Source: Chitinispirillaceae bacterium
GTDB lineage: Bacteria; Fibrobacterota; Chitinivibrionia; Chitinivibrionales; Chitinispirillaceae
NCBI GenBank assembly: GCA_016932075.1
Contig: JAFGDP010000060.1
Span: 1-53,999, forward strand
DNA length: 53,999 bases
Direction: 5' to 3'
Shown here: positions 16,443 to 24,823 of the stretch, piece by piece
How the letters are laid out: the number at the start of each line of letters is the position of its first letter
Numbering within the stretch: the stretch's first letter is position 1
The notes under the pieces: generated by a model
What the model saw: only the letters and a program-made list of their open reading frames with translations
What the model was told of the DNA's origin: nothing
Databases searched by the model: none
Position numbers and translations under genes: made by a program

Positions 16443-17987
16443 TCACTTTTTCCGGTACCCGATCACGATGCCGGCCTTCTCAAGCGAATCGAGCGGGCTG
16501 TCGGGGGAAATAGAAAAATCATCGTAATCAAACATCGGATTATAGTGAAGCACAGGTTCGGTGACCGGGGCGTTGACCGTGTCCTGGTCCTGCCCGTTTT
16601 CAAACATATTGACATTAGACATGGTGAACGGGTATGCACCCGTATAGCCGCCTTCGAAATAGATTGCCGGGTTTGCAGAAGCCGCGCCGGTTGTGGCTAT
16701 AATTGAATTTCTCACCGAAATACTTGCCGCAGGGTTATAGAGGTACAGGGCCTCCCCGCTTCCATTCTGGGCGATGGTCGCGTTCTGCACGGTAAGATTG
16801 GTGCCGGTAACCGTTACCGCATTTCCGCCGCAGTTCTTAATCAATATATTATTCAGTAATACCGTCTTTGATTGGTCAAGAGAAGACGAGATAAAAATGC
16901 CTTCGGTACCGCGCGCAACGACGCAATCGTTCATCGTCACATCAGACGAAAAAATGGTGAGCGCCTTATTGCTGGAGGAGAACATGCACGTATTAAATAC
17001 AATACCGGTACAACCGTTCTGGATTATTACCCCCGGGGTATCACTTGCTGTAAATTGAATATTATTGAATATGATGAAGGAATTATTATCCAAAATTAAA
17101 CTGGAATAGCTGATCCGTATGCTGTCGTTAGGACTCGTACCAAGGCCTTGTACGACAATAGGGCTGTCTATTGTGCCGGAATTATCAAAGGTTATCACAA
17201 GCGAATCGTAAAATCCCGTGTCAATAACAAATGTCTGTCCCCGCTTCGCGGTTTTAAGATGTGCAATTATCGAATCTGGATGATCAAGAATTTTGGATGC
17301 AAAATATAGTCGTATCGAATCATTGTATAGACGCACTCCTGCGTTTACATTTCTGATCGAGTCATTGTATGGAATAATCGTATCCGTATTTGCCGTGTTT
17401 GCTTCTGTATACATGCCCACGCCTGCCGCTTGTATGCCGGAGATAAGCGACAGAATCGAATCAAAAAGCCCTAAAATTGAGTCCCGTTGTTTTGGTGTAA
17501 AAATAACGATCGGGTTTGACCGCTCATTCACGCTCGTGATCATCGAATCGGCGCGGCTTTTTTCGCTTGTCACCCTACCGGCAAGCGAATCAAGGTGCGC
17601 GCCCGTATCAGTAAGCATGAGCAGAAAAAGGGTGTCCAGAAGCTCCTTGATCCGGTAATTGATCTGGGGAGGCTGCAACAGGCTGTTCTCAGCCTGAACC
17701 GTGTCATTATACTGTCCTTTCCTGACATTTTCCGCTTTTATTGAATTATTGCTGATACGGCGCTGCGCATTTTCCGCGGAATCGGCTGAAAGCTTACTTC
17801 TGAGCGCGGATAATTCACCAAGCGACAAGGAATTATACCCTGCCAGGACCGAATCCAGCATGGTCCGCTGCAGCACCGTGGTATAGTTGAGCGGGTCCCA
17901 GTAGTTGTCGCGGGTTAAGCAGTTAAACAGTAGAAGCGCCAAAATCGCGACACTACTCAGACGCATATAGACAGCCGGTTTTTTCAT
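16443..17987 (-). CDS. Lipoprotein with coiled N-terminal half and beta-helix C-terminal half
   Basis: A 514-residue exported lipoprotein. The signal peptide ends in the lipobox LLFNC (Cys about residue 21). Residues 40-230 are helical and rich in Asp-Ser-Ile/Leu pairs, apparently coiled. From about residue 250 short repeating strands (FIIFNNIQFTASD, GIVFNTCMFSSSN, VTMNDCVVARGTEG, TVLLNNILIKNCG) indicate a right-handed parallel beta-helix of the NosD/pectate-lyase type, often carbohydrate-binding. The start at 17987 is preceded by AGGA at 7 bases; an ATG 6 bases earlier leaves too little room. It converges with the lipid operon, 35 bases apart, and appears unrelated to it. Confidence 0.78.
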   Translation of the reverse strand: MKKPAVYMRLSSVAILALLLFNCLTRDNYWDPLNYTTVLQRTMLDSVLAGYNSLSLGELSALRSKLSADSAENAQRRISNNSIKAENVRKGQYNDTVQAENSLLQPPQINYRIKELLDTLFLLMLTDTGAHLDSLAGRVTSEKSRADSMITSVNERSNPIVIFTPKQRDSILGLFDSILSLISGIQAAGVGMYTEANTANTDTIIPYNDSIRNVNAGVRLYNDSIRLYFASKILDHPDSIIAHLKTAKRGQTFVIDTGFYDSLVITFDNSGTIDSPIVVQGLGTSPNDSIRISYSSLILDNNSFIIFNNIQFTASDTPGVIIQNGCTGIVFNTCMFSSSNKALTIFSSDVTMNDCVVARGTEGIFISSSLDQSKTVLLNNILIKNCGGNAVTVTGTNLTVQNATIAQNGSGEALYLYNPAASISVRNSIIATTGAASANPAIYFEGGYTGAYPFTMSNVNMFENGQDQDTVNAPVTEPVLHYNPMFDYDDFSISPDSPLDSLEKAGIVIGYRKK

Positions 17988-18305
17988 TTCCATATCCTGA
18001 AATATAAGAAAAACCAGGGGAGATTGTCAGGATATCCGCTGCGATCACGTTTTGATCAATCGTGACAGCGGACGAAACGCCGGGGAAATCGAGCGCGCGT
18101 TTGACCAAGGTCAGGTTTCCCGCGTCATACAGCCCAACGAGGAAAAAAGGATTAAAACCTGGAGACGGGTCCGTCTCTGCAGACGCTGGGGTGGTTTCTG
18201 CAAGGAACGGGGTGAGCTTTGCAGGACACGGGGAATTTAAACCTGTTAAACAGGCGTCATATGTTGTATTTCAAGGGATTATCGCCTCACCCACCTCACC
18301 CCTGG

Positions 18306-18331
18306 CCCCTCTCCGCAAGCGTGGAGAGGGG
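18306..18331. repeat. 9-bp inverted repeat
   Basis: CCCCTCTCC and GGAGAGGGG pair perfectly around an 8-base loop, next to CTCACC tandem motifs (18287-18302). It has the look of a dispersed palindromic element seen in many genomes; there is no second copy in this window. Confidence 0.5.
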
Positions 18332-18528
18332 AGGCAGTGAATAATGCTTATGCTGCGGCGTTCATCTGTACAGGCTGGTGTTTTACGCCGCGGCGGTGGA
18401 GTATGTCCATGTTATTATATCTGCCTGCTCCACCAGCGACCCTGACATGAACCGCTCTCCGACCTCAACTGAAGCTATTTTCATTAAGATGGGTTCAGGA
18501 TATATAGCTTAAATGAAGGGGTGTGATT

Positions 18529-18615
18529 ATGGTTACTGCCATAGTATTACTTCACGTTGAAAGGAAGCCTATCAATCAAATCGCAGGGATGATTTCAAAT
18601 ATAGTGAAACAATAA
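18529..18615 (+). pseudogene. Lrp/AsnC ligand-binding-domain protein, N-terminal fragment
   Basis: The frame reads MVTAIVLLHVERKPINQIA and then reaches a stop after 28 codons. This matches the beginning of the stand-alone Lrp/AsnC effector-binding proteins (typically MVTAIVLLNVERG-I---A). The remaining 50 or so residues are not found in any nearby frame, so the gene has been truncated rather than merely frameshifted. Confidence 0.55.
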
Positions 18616-18894
18616 GTGTTATTGAATTAATTATTTTCTGTAAATGGAATAATATTCAATTTTTTGAGCAGGAAGACATTTTGTTTCAGGAGCAATCGAA
18701 AGTAATTTTATAGATAACAAAAAACTGATCAAGGCGAAGAATATTAAACTATTGATAGATGAGGAGGAATATTTGTTCTAAATCAATTTAAACGTGCAGA
18801 AATGGCAATAAATGCAATTAATGATTATTATAAAAATTGGTATTAAAGAAGCACAGACTGGATTATTAATTAATGAAAGGGTTTCTAATGGTAG

Positions 18895-18914
18895 CAGCCC
18901 CGTCCAGGGGGCTG
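18895..18914. repeat. Small GC-rich hairpin
   Basis: CAGCCCC and GGGGCTG pair around a 6-base loop in otherwise A+T-rich sequence. No U-tract follows on either strand, so I do not call a terminator. Confidence 0.35.
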
Positions 18915-19126
18915 AGTATTATAATGCCATGCAAAATATGTTTTCAACACACAACGTACACCGTTACTCCGCTGTCGCTGCGTAACTTCCATCTGGGCGG
19001 TGGACTTTATGTAACGCCAGACCGTTGTCAATCAAGTAACAGGTAAGCTAATCATGGAAAAAATAAAGCTATTTGGTTTTTGTTAACCCCATTACGTGGC
19101 AGGAAACTGCTGAAAAGGACCGTGGA

Positions 19127-20740
19127 ATGCGCAACACACATTCTTTGCTGGCAGTAGTCATACTGCTGGCCTGTTCTTCACTTCATGCGAGGACAGTGCG
19201 GGTCGGCGTGTATGATAATCCGCCCAAAGTGAGCCTCGACAATACAGGCAAGCCCTGTGGCATATTTATAGATATCATCGAACATATTGCATCCCGAGAG
19301 CAGTGGAACATCGAATATGTTCATGTCACATGGGACGAAGGGCTGGCAAGACTCGAAGAAGCACGCATCGATCTCATGCCTGACGTAGCCTATTCACCGG
19401 AGCGCGATAAGCGGTTCAATTTCAACAAGCTCACGGTACTTTCCTCTTGGCTTCAGGCCTATTGCCGCAACGACCTTGCCATTAAATCGGTGGCCGACTT
19501 TAACGGCAGAAAAGTCGCGGTTCTCAAGTCCGGAATCCAGCAGCGGGTCTGCGGGCACCTTCGCGAACAGCTCGGCCTCGACTTCGAACTTCTGGACAAA
19601 CCCGATTACGCCGCAACCATCGAAGCGGTGAATTCGGGCGAAGCCGACATCGTGGTACTCGGACGGTTCTATGCGTTCGGCAAACGGACCAGTAGAATTG
19701 TACCAACACCGGTATTGCTCAATCCCTCTACACTTCACTACGCGGCGCCAAAGAAACGCAACAAAGATTTGCTTGCGGCTATCGATAAGCACCTGGCGGC
19801 AATGCAGAATGACGGGCATTCGGTTTATTACCAGTCGCTGGTCACCTGGCTGCACGAGGAACCGCGGTTTTTCATTCCACGCTATGTCATATGGGCCGTT
19901 GTAATTTTCAGCACAGTAGCGGTGTTCCTATTTCTGGCAAGCATGGCACTGAAATGGCAGGTGAAACAGCGTACACGTGAGCTGGAGAACGCCCTGCGGA
20001 AACTGAAAACTGCACAGGACGAAGCGCTCAAGAGGGAACGGCTCTACGCGTTCGGTCAGTTGGGGAGCGGTGTTGCCCACGATTTCAACAACCTTCTTAC
20101 CCCGATCGTGGGCAACAGCGACATGCTCCTGCAGCCGGGCGGGCTGGACGACCAGCAAGAGGCGCGGCGGGGGTTGAAGTTAATTTTTAGGGCGGCCGAG
20201 CATGGGAGGGAACTTGTAGCACGGATGCAGAAATTCTACCGAAACGCCCGGATCGCGGAGCAAAGGGAAAAAGTTGACATCAACGCCGTTATTCGCGAAG
20301 TAGTTGATCTGGCAGCCACACGATGGAAAAAAGCGACGGCAACAAGCAAAGCACCGATCCAAGTTGTGCTGAACCTTGGCAAAAACACGGAAATAATAGG
20401 GCGCATGACCGTGTGTCACGAACTGTTTCTCAACCTTGTTCTCAATGCGGTAGACGCCATGCCTCAAGGAGGAACTCTTGAGATATCCACCGAGAAGAGC
20501 GGCGATTCAGTAAAAATAGCCGTGAAAGACACTGGGGTGGGCATGACAGAGGAAGCGCGCCAGAAGTGCCTGGAGCCGTTTTTTACTACAAAAGGTGACC
20601 AGGGAACCGGCATGGGACTTACAATGGTCAACAACATCGTGAAAGAGCACGGCGGTAAGATCGACATTCAGAGCGCGGTAGGCAAGGGTACGACCATTAC
20701 AATCGTCTGCTCCTGTGCTTCGGACAATGCGGAACTATGA
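19127..20740 (+). CDS. Sensor histidine kinase with periplasmic solute-binding domain
   Basis: A 537-residue membrane sensor. A signal peptide (to about residue 21) precedes a family-3 extracellular solute-binding domain (TVRVGVYDNPPKVSLD, FIDIIEHIA, DLMPDVAYSPER, GRKVAVLKSGIQ), a transmembrane helix at 253-275, a short coiled linker, and a HisKA/HATPase core: AFGQLGSGVAHDFNNLLTP (H318), NLVLNAVDAMP (N box), VKDTGVGM (G1), EPFFTTK (F box) and GTGMGL (G2). Such BvgS-like sensors detect amino acids or similar small ligands. No response regulator is encoded nearby, so its partner is elsewhere. AAAGGA precedes the ATG at 19127; an upstream in-frame start is less likely because it would bury the signal peptide. 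Confidence 0.9.
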   Translation: MRNTHSLLAVVILLACSSLHARTVRVGVYDNPPKVSLDNTGKPCGIFIDIIEHIASREQWNIEYVHVTWDEGLARLEEARIDLMPDVAYSPERDKRFNFNKLTVLSSWLQAYCRNDLAIKSVADFNGRKVAVLKSGIQQRVCGHLREQLGLDFELLDKPDYAATIEAVNSGEADIVVLGRFYAFGKRTSRIVPTPVLLNPSTLHYAAPKKRNKDLLAAIDKHLAAMQNDGHSVYYQSLVTWLHEEPRFFIPRYVIWAVVIFSTVAVFLFLASMALKWQVKQRTRELENALRKLKTAQDEALKRERLYAFGQLGSGVAHDFNNLLTPIVGNSDMLLQPGGLDDQQEARRGLKLIFRAAEHGRELVARMQKFYRNARIAEQREKVDINAVIREVVDLAATRWKKATATSKAPIQVVLNLGKNTEIIGRMTVCHELFLNLVLNAVDAMPQGGTLEISTEKSGDSVKIAVKDTGVGMTEEARQKCLEPFFTTKGDQGTGMGLTMVNNIVKEHGGKIDIQSAVGKGTTITIVCSCASDNAEL

Positions 20741-20871
20741 CTGTTAGTACATGATGCCAAAACAGCCACCAACAAACCAAGAACAAAATATAGAATACTT
20801 CAGCCGTTGGACAAGCCGTGCGAAAGAATGAACCGCACCATGGGGATTGTCTGCCTGCTTCTCTGCGCGGG

Positions 20872-21042
20872 GCAACGGTTTCGGTTTACTCTCTTACGGA
20901 CAACAGGGTCCCATCGCTCTCCGTGCGTAATGCACCGGCGTCATTTACCCTCACTACCCGCGCTCTTGCTCCCGGCGTCTACCAGCTCGCAATTGAGCAC
21001 GAGGGCGTGAAAGCTGCAAAGGTGTTTGTTGCGGGGCGGTAA
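20872..21042 (+). pseudogene. Orphan C-terminal sorting domain of a secreted protein
   Basis: The frame reads ATVSVYSLTDNRV, then LAPGVYQLAIEHEG, then KAAKVFVAGR and a stop. This is the pattern of Por/T9SS-like C-terminal sorting modules (VxIYxLxGxxV ... LxxGxYxLxxxxxG ... KxxxxR). Nothing before codon 19 of the open frame resembles a passenger domain, and there is no signal peptide, so this is the tail of a deleted exported protein. Confidence 0.6.
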
Positions 21043-21190
21043 TCGGAATTACCTATCGTTTCCGTTTCCGCAACATTCATATCCTGATGCTTCCGGATTT
21101 ACCCTCGCAGGTTTCAATGTAAACGGCATAGGCTCGACAGCGATCGCCAATCTTCTTGATCGCCGTAGATACAGCATGTATACGCCTATT

Positions 21191-21265
21191 ATGAGGTTCT
21201 CCGGGACGAGACGAAGAACAGGGCGAGCATTTCACATCATGGCATTGCCTTTGAGGATGCCGCAG
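21191..21265 (+). pseudogene. brnT: BrnT toxin, N-terminal fragment
   Basis: After ATG-AGG-TTC (MRF) a one-base shift leads into DETKNRASISHHGIAFEDA, which corresponds to the start of BrnT ribonuclease toxins (MRFEWDxxKNxxNxxKHGxxFEDA). The remaining two thirds of BrnT are missing, and a BrnA-like antitoxin tail follows directly in another frame. Most likely a deletion fused the two genes. Confidence 0.6.
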
Positions 21266-21439
21266 GCCAAGCGATCCATATCACTGCGCCTCGATCAGGA
21301 CGTTGTGGAATGGTACCGCGAGCAAGGTCCTGGATATCAAACCAGAATGAACACGGTGTTGCGCATGTACATGCAGACCAGGACAGGGGCGGCAAGAAAA
21401 GCGCCTTCCCGAAGAATTCGCAATAATCCTAAACGGTAA
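21257..21439 (+). pseudogene. brnA: BrnA antitoxin, C-terminal part
   Basis: KRSISLRLDQDVVEWYREQG followed by GYQTRMNTVLRMYM is the ribbon-helix-helix segment of BrnA (KxxVxLRLDxDVxxWFRxxGxGYQTRxNxxLRxYM). About 60 residues can be translated from an internal ATG at 21257, but the N-terminal toxin-binding half is lost, replaced by the BrnT fragment. A short DNA-binding peptide could still be made; I treat it as a remnant. Confidence 0.65.
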
Positions 21440-21467
21440 GCGGAAGAGGGTGACGGTCATCCGGCTC

Positions 21468-22361
21468 TCACCTTGCCCCGTCCCAAAACTCTTCCGGACA
21501 CGACTGGACATGATCCGGCTGCGGGAGTACTAGCGAACGCGGCGCGCAGTCGAGCGCTCTGCGGTAAAAACGTTTCCCTGCTTCGGTATCGTTGAGGCAG
21601 AAGCTGACCATGGCGCCGGCAAGGAGCACGCGCCAGCGGCGGTAGCGTTCAGGCGCTCTGTCAAGCGAGGCGAGCGAGGAGACAAGCAGGTCTTTGGCCT
21701 GGCTATGGCTTCCCTGACGGTAGGCAATGAGCGCGCGATAGTAGTCGACCTGGGCCATGCCGTTCCATGACTTCGCTTTTTTATAGCTTTCATGCGCGCG
21801 GTCGAGCCAGGCAGAGGCTTCCGGGATGCGGTTTTTGAGCAGTGATAGCAGGGCCTGGACCGTGAGCCAGAACGCGGTTTCGTTTCCTTTTTGTAATTGC
21901 TGCGGCCTGCCGGTCCTGTACCAGGCGAATGCACTGTCATACATGCCGCTGCGGCAATAGACCAGCGCCATGAATCCTGCCGCGATTCCGGCGTTCCGCG
22001 GGTCGTTGTAAAAGCTGTATTCCCGGTATGCGGCTCCGAATGCCTCACCCGCGCTGTCAAGGATTCCCAGTTCGTACCAGGCCCTGCCGATATTGAACAG
22101 GTACCGGGCCTGCAGGAGCGGCAGGTCCGTTCGCGCGGCAGAAGCATACGCCTTTCGGTACTCCTTAATCGCGCCGGTCATGTTTCCTTCATTAAAAAGC
22201 TGCGATGCGCGCGACCCGTACATGCGCGCCGTTGAACCGGGATCGACCTTTTTCCCGCCGCAGGAAAGCAGTGCGAAAACAGCGATAATGCCGATAACGG
22301 CAACACCGAAAAAAATGCTTATCAATCTGCAATCTGCAATCTGCATTCTGCATTCTTTCAT
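21468..22361 (-). CDS. TPR-like lipoprotein
   Basis: An exported 297-residue protein with a lipobox (FALLSCGG, Cys about residue 34) and successive helix pairs typical of tetratricopeptide repeats: AARTDLPLLQARYLFNIGRA, YELGILDSAGEAF, AYRQGSHSQAKDLL, RRWRVLLAGAMVSF. Such proteins scaffold complexes at the inner face of the outer membrane. The first dozen codons (KECRMQIADCRL) are written in a heptamer repeat, GCAGATT, that also begins the dispersed repeats at 28954 and 32129. Its GTG/ATG start overlaps the stop codon of the MCE gene, with AGGA 9 bases upstream, so it is probably the last gene of the Mla-like operon. Confidence 0.75.
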   Translation of the reverse strand: MKECRMQIADCRLISIFFGVAVIGIIAVFALLSCGGKKVDPGSTARMYGSRASQLFNEGNMTGAIKEYRKAYASAARTDLPLLQARYLFNIGRAWYELGILDSAGEAFGAAYREYSFYNDPRNAGIAAGFMALVYCRSGMYDSAFAWYRTGRPQQLQKGNETAFWLTVQALLSLLKNRIPEASAWLDRAHESYKKAKSWNGMAQVDYYRALIAYRQGSHSQAKDLLVSSLASLDRAPERYRRWRVLLAGAMVSFCLNDTEAGKRFYRRALDCAPRSLVLPQPDHVQSCPEEFWDGAR

Positions 22362-23281
22362 CACGGTTCATCCTTGAGCATTTTGTCCTCGGGCTTCCCG
22401 ACCGCCTGGCGCACGAGCCAGTTTTTCTGCAGGCCGCGCATCATCACCTCGGCCTGGTTCAGGTTGTCCTGCACCTGGTCCATCATGGGCGCGAAATCGC
22501 CCGACACCTTTTTCACGTTGTCCATGATGACCGTTGCGTCGCCCAGCGCCTTCTGCACCGTGGCGAGCATAATGGTGACCGAATCGACCAGGGTCGCGCC
22601 AAGGACGCCGGTCCTGTTTAACGTGCCGAGCAGGGAGTCGACCTGTGCCATCATGCGCGTGGACTTGAGGGTTATGGCGTTTACGTTGCCGACAATTGTC
22701 TGGACCTGGTTGATCAGGGTGTCCTCGGCAAGCAGCCTGCCCAGATTGCCCTTGCCGCCCGCGATCTGGCGTATGATAAGGTCCACCTGCTCGACCATGC
22801 CCGCGATCTGGCCGGTCATCCTGTCGATCCGAAACGAATAGTCGCCTTCGAGCGTGTCCCCGTCATGTGCTATTCCGGCCGAATCGCTGCCGCCGGTAAG
22901 CTGGACCTCCCAGTCGCCGACCACCAAGTTTTTCTGGTTGAGCATGGCGCGGGTGTCTTTCCTGATGAAATCCCGGTAGGTCGGATCAACCTTGAAGGTG
23001 ACGTCGATGCACCCTTCGCGCACCAGTGTCACGCCGTCGACATGGCCGATGGCCATGCCGGAAATGCTTACATTGTTTCCCTTTGCCAGGCCCATGTTCT
23101 GGTCGTACAACGCATGGAACCGGACCCACTGCTTGAACAACTGGGACTTGATGAGCGTGTACGAAAGCAGCGCGGGAATGACCAGGAGCGGGATGAGTAC
23201 GAACAGGCCCACGAAAAAGGAGCGGTGCCGCCTGACAAACGAATCGCGCGTGTGTCTGACCGTGTGTATTTTTTTAGTCAT
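22361..23281 (-). CDS. MlaD-like MCE-domain protein
   Basis: Periplasmic lipid-binding subunit of an MCE transporter, 306 residues. A basic N-terminus and one transmembrane helix (residues about 20-45) are followed by an MCE domain: VRFHALYDQNMGLAKGNNVS, ISGMAIGHVDGVTL, NQKNLVVGDWEVQLTGG. The remainder is a long helical region (residues about 160-290) rich in heptads, as in other MCE proteins that form hexameric tubes. Encoded 52 bases downstream of the ATPase-like gene and overlapping the TPR lipoprotein gene. In E. coli, MlaD hexamers sit on the MlaFE transporter and move phospholipids between membranes. Confidence 0.88.
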   Translation of the reverse strand: MTKKIHTVRHTRDSFVRRHRSFFVGLFVLIPLLVIPALLSYTLIKSQLFKQWVRFHALYDQNMGLAKGNNVSISGMAIGHVDGVTLVREGCIDVTFKVDPTYRDFIRKDTRAMLNQKNLVVGDWEVQLTGGSDSAGIAHDGDTLEGDYSFRIDRMTGQIAGMVEQVDLIIRQIAGGKGNLGRLLAEDTLINQVQTIVGNVNAITLKSTRMMAQVDSLLGTLNRTGVLGATLVDSVTIMLATVQKALGDATVIMDNVKKVSGDFAPMMDQVQDNLNQAEVMMRGLQKNWLVRQAVGKPEDKMLKDEP

Positions 23282-23333
23282 AATCAGCTACCCGTATAGC
23301 ATCAATAATACACTAGTTTCCCGTAAAAAGGTC

Positions 23334-24017
23334 TTATACCATGCCCGGATCGTACGGCGACAATACTCCGGCTTCAAGCACAAGACGCTGCACCGGCAGG
23401 CCGGTCCAGATGTCCTGGTCATGACAGATCATGATAATGCCCATGGAGGTCCGTTTCCACCGGTCTTCAATGATATTGAGCAGCCCCTGCGCAGTACCGG
23501 GATCAACTCCGCCGATTGGATCGTCGAGCAGAAGCATTGACGGCTCATTGATGAGCGCGCGTGCCAGCGCCGCGGCCCTGCTTTGAAACGCCGACAGCGC
23601 CTCAGGATAATGGGTGTCAACATTGAACAGCAGCAACTCTTCCATAAGATCACGCACCCGTCTGTCGATCTCCTCGTCGCTGCACAGCCCCCGGCTCCGC
23701 AGCGGCAGGGCGATGTTTTCAAACACCGTAAAGTTTGAAATGAGGGCGCCGGTCTGGAACATGTAGCCGATGGACTGCCGGAGACGAAGCTGCTCTTCCC
23801 TTGCCATTGATGCGAGGTCCGCGCCGTCCCATTTCACCGATCCGAACTTTGGAACAAGAAGCCCGACACAGATCTCGAGCAGCGTGCTCATGCCGTTGCC
23901 GCTCTTGCCGCTGATGACCGTGATCCGGCCGCGCTGTGCCGTGAGGTTGACATTCCTCAGTATCGGCATTGGTCCGTACGCGAACATGATCCTTTCCATT
24001 GCAATGCTATCGGGCAT
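23334..24017 (-). CDS. MlaF-like ABC ATPase with degenerate nucleotide-binding motifs
   Basis: ABC subunit homologous to MlaF, 227 residues, intact frame. Walker A reads SGKSGNGMST: the invariant lysine is Met43. The signature is LSAFQ (141-145) in place of LSGGQ, and Walker B ends LLLDDP, with Asp166 where the catalytic glutamate belongs. The Q-loop (Gln88), D-loop (VDP) and H-loop (CHD, His199) remain. A protein like this should hydrolyse ATP poorly or not at all, so it may be a structural or regulatory subunit, or the transporter has lost activity. The start at 24017 (ATG, GGTGG 5 bases before) overlaps the permease stop by 11 bases; a GTG 9 bases earlier is possible. Confidence 0.86.
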   Translation of the reverse strand: MPDSIAMERIMFAYGPMPILRNVNLTAQRGRITVISGKSGNGMSTLLEICVGLLVPKFGSVKWDGADLASMAREEQLRLRQSIGYMFQTGALISNFTVFENIALPLRSRGLCSDEEIDRRVRDLMEELLLFNVDTHYPEALSAFQSRAAALARALINEPSMLLLDDPIGGVDPGTAQGLLNIIEDRWKRTSMGIIMICHDQDIWTGLPVQRLVLEAGVLSPYDPGMV

Positions 24018-24822
24018 AAAAACCACCCATCACCATGATCACGGTTACGATGACACTGACGACGATGATGCCGGTCATGGAGCCGACGACCGACTTAATC
24101 GCGGCCTGCGGCACGCCGCGGATCGTGGCAACCTTGAGCCCGTAATGGCAGCTCACTATTGCGATGATCACGCCGAAAATCGTGCTCTTCAGCGTTGAAA
24201 TCAGGATATCGACCCAGGTGAACGCGTCAAGCACCTTCGTAAGGAAAATGGCGAACGGCACATCCACGGTAAAACTCGCCACGATGAGACCGCCGACAAT
24301 CGCGACCATGTCAAAGTAAACGTTAAGACAGATCATGGCGCCGACCATGCCGGCGAGCGCGGGCATAACAAGGAAATAGACCGGATCAATGCCCATGACC
24401 TCGAGCGCCGCCACCTCCTTGTTCACGCGCATGGTGCCGATATGGGACGCCAGGGCCGCGCCGCTCCTGCCGATCACCACAATCGAGGTGAAGAACGGCC
24501 CGAGCTCCCGCACCACCGCGATCACCAGAATATTGCCGAAGTATTCGGAAACCCCGAACTTCGGCATATTGGTCATGGCCTGCATGATGATGGTGCTGCC
24601 GGCAACGAACGCGATGGCGCTGACCAGCCAGAAGGCCTCCACGCCGGTATAGAGCATCTGGCGGGAAAACTGGCTGAACACCGCCACGATCGACGCCCGC
24701 GTCGGCCGCATGAGAATGCCCAGCGTGGTGAAAAACAGGCTGCCGATCTCGACAAGGTTGGCGCCCGACTCGATCGTGGTCCTTCCGGTCTGGGTGATGC
24801 TGCGCACCAGAAACGTCCGCAT
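24007..24822 (-). CDS. MlaE-like permease
   Basis: Inner-membrane permease of the MCE/Mla family, 271 residues. Characteristic segments are FTTLGILMRPTRAS, VAGSTIIMQAMTNM, VVRELGPFFTSIVVIGRSG, ALASHIGTMRVNKEVAALEVMG and FTWVDILISTLKSTIFGVII, with five to six hydrophobic helices. GGGAG lies 4-5 bases before the ATG at 24822, which is 1 base from the end of engB. Order engB-mlaE-mlaF-mlaD-lipoprotein suggests one transcript. The family moves lipids between the membranes; direction and cargo here are unknown. Confidence 0.92.
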   Translation of the reverse strand: MRTFLVRSITQTGRTTIESGANLVEIGSLFFTTLGILMRPTRASIVAVFSQFSRQMLYTGVEAFWLVSAIAFVAGSTIIMQAMTNMPKFGVSEYFGNILVIAVVRELGPFFTSIVVIGRSGAALASHIGTMRVNKEVAALEVMGIDPVYFLVMPALAGMVGAMICLNVYFDMVAIVGGLIVASFTVDVPFAIFLTKVLDAFTWVDILISTLKSTIFGVIIAIVSCHYGLKVATIRGVPQAAIKSVVGSMTGIIVVSVIVTVIMVMGGFYAR

Positions 24823-24823
24823 A

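Larger units (their letters stand above)
17988..19126. other. 1.1-kb intergenic stretch of degraded sequence
   Basis: No intact gene is visible. The left part (18040-18340) has short open frames without ribosome sites. The middle part (18500-18850) is clearly more A+T-rich than the flanks and reads like a degraded insert. It contains a 9-bp hairpin (18306-18331), a 7-bp hairpin (18895-18914), and the Lrp/AsnC fragment listed separately. The last part should contain the promoter of the sensor kinase gene. Confidence 0.6.

Noticed and set aside
18052..18340. Overlapping small frames in the 18 kb gap
   Set aside because: No start signals or similarity; they span a palindromic repeat and are probably noise.
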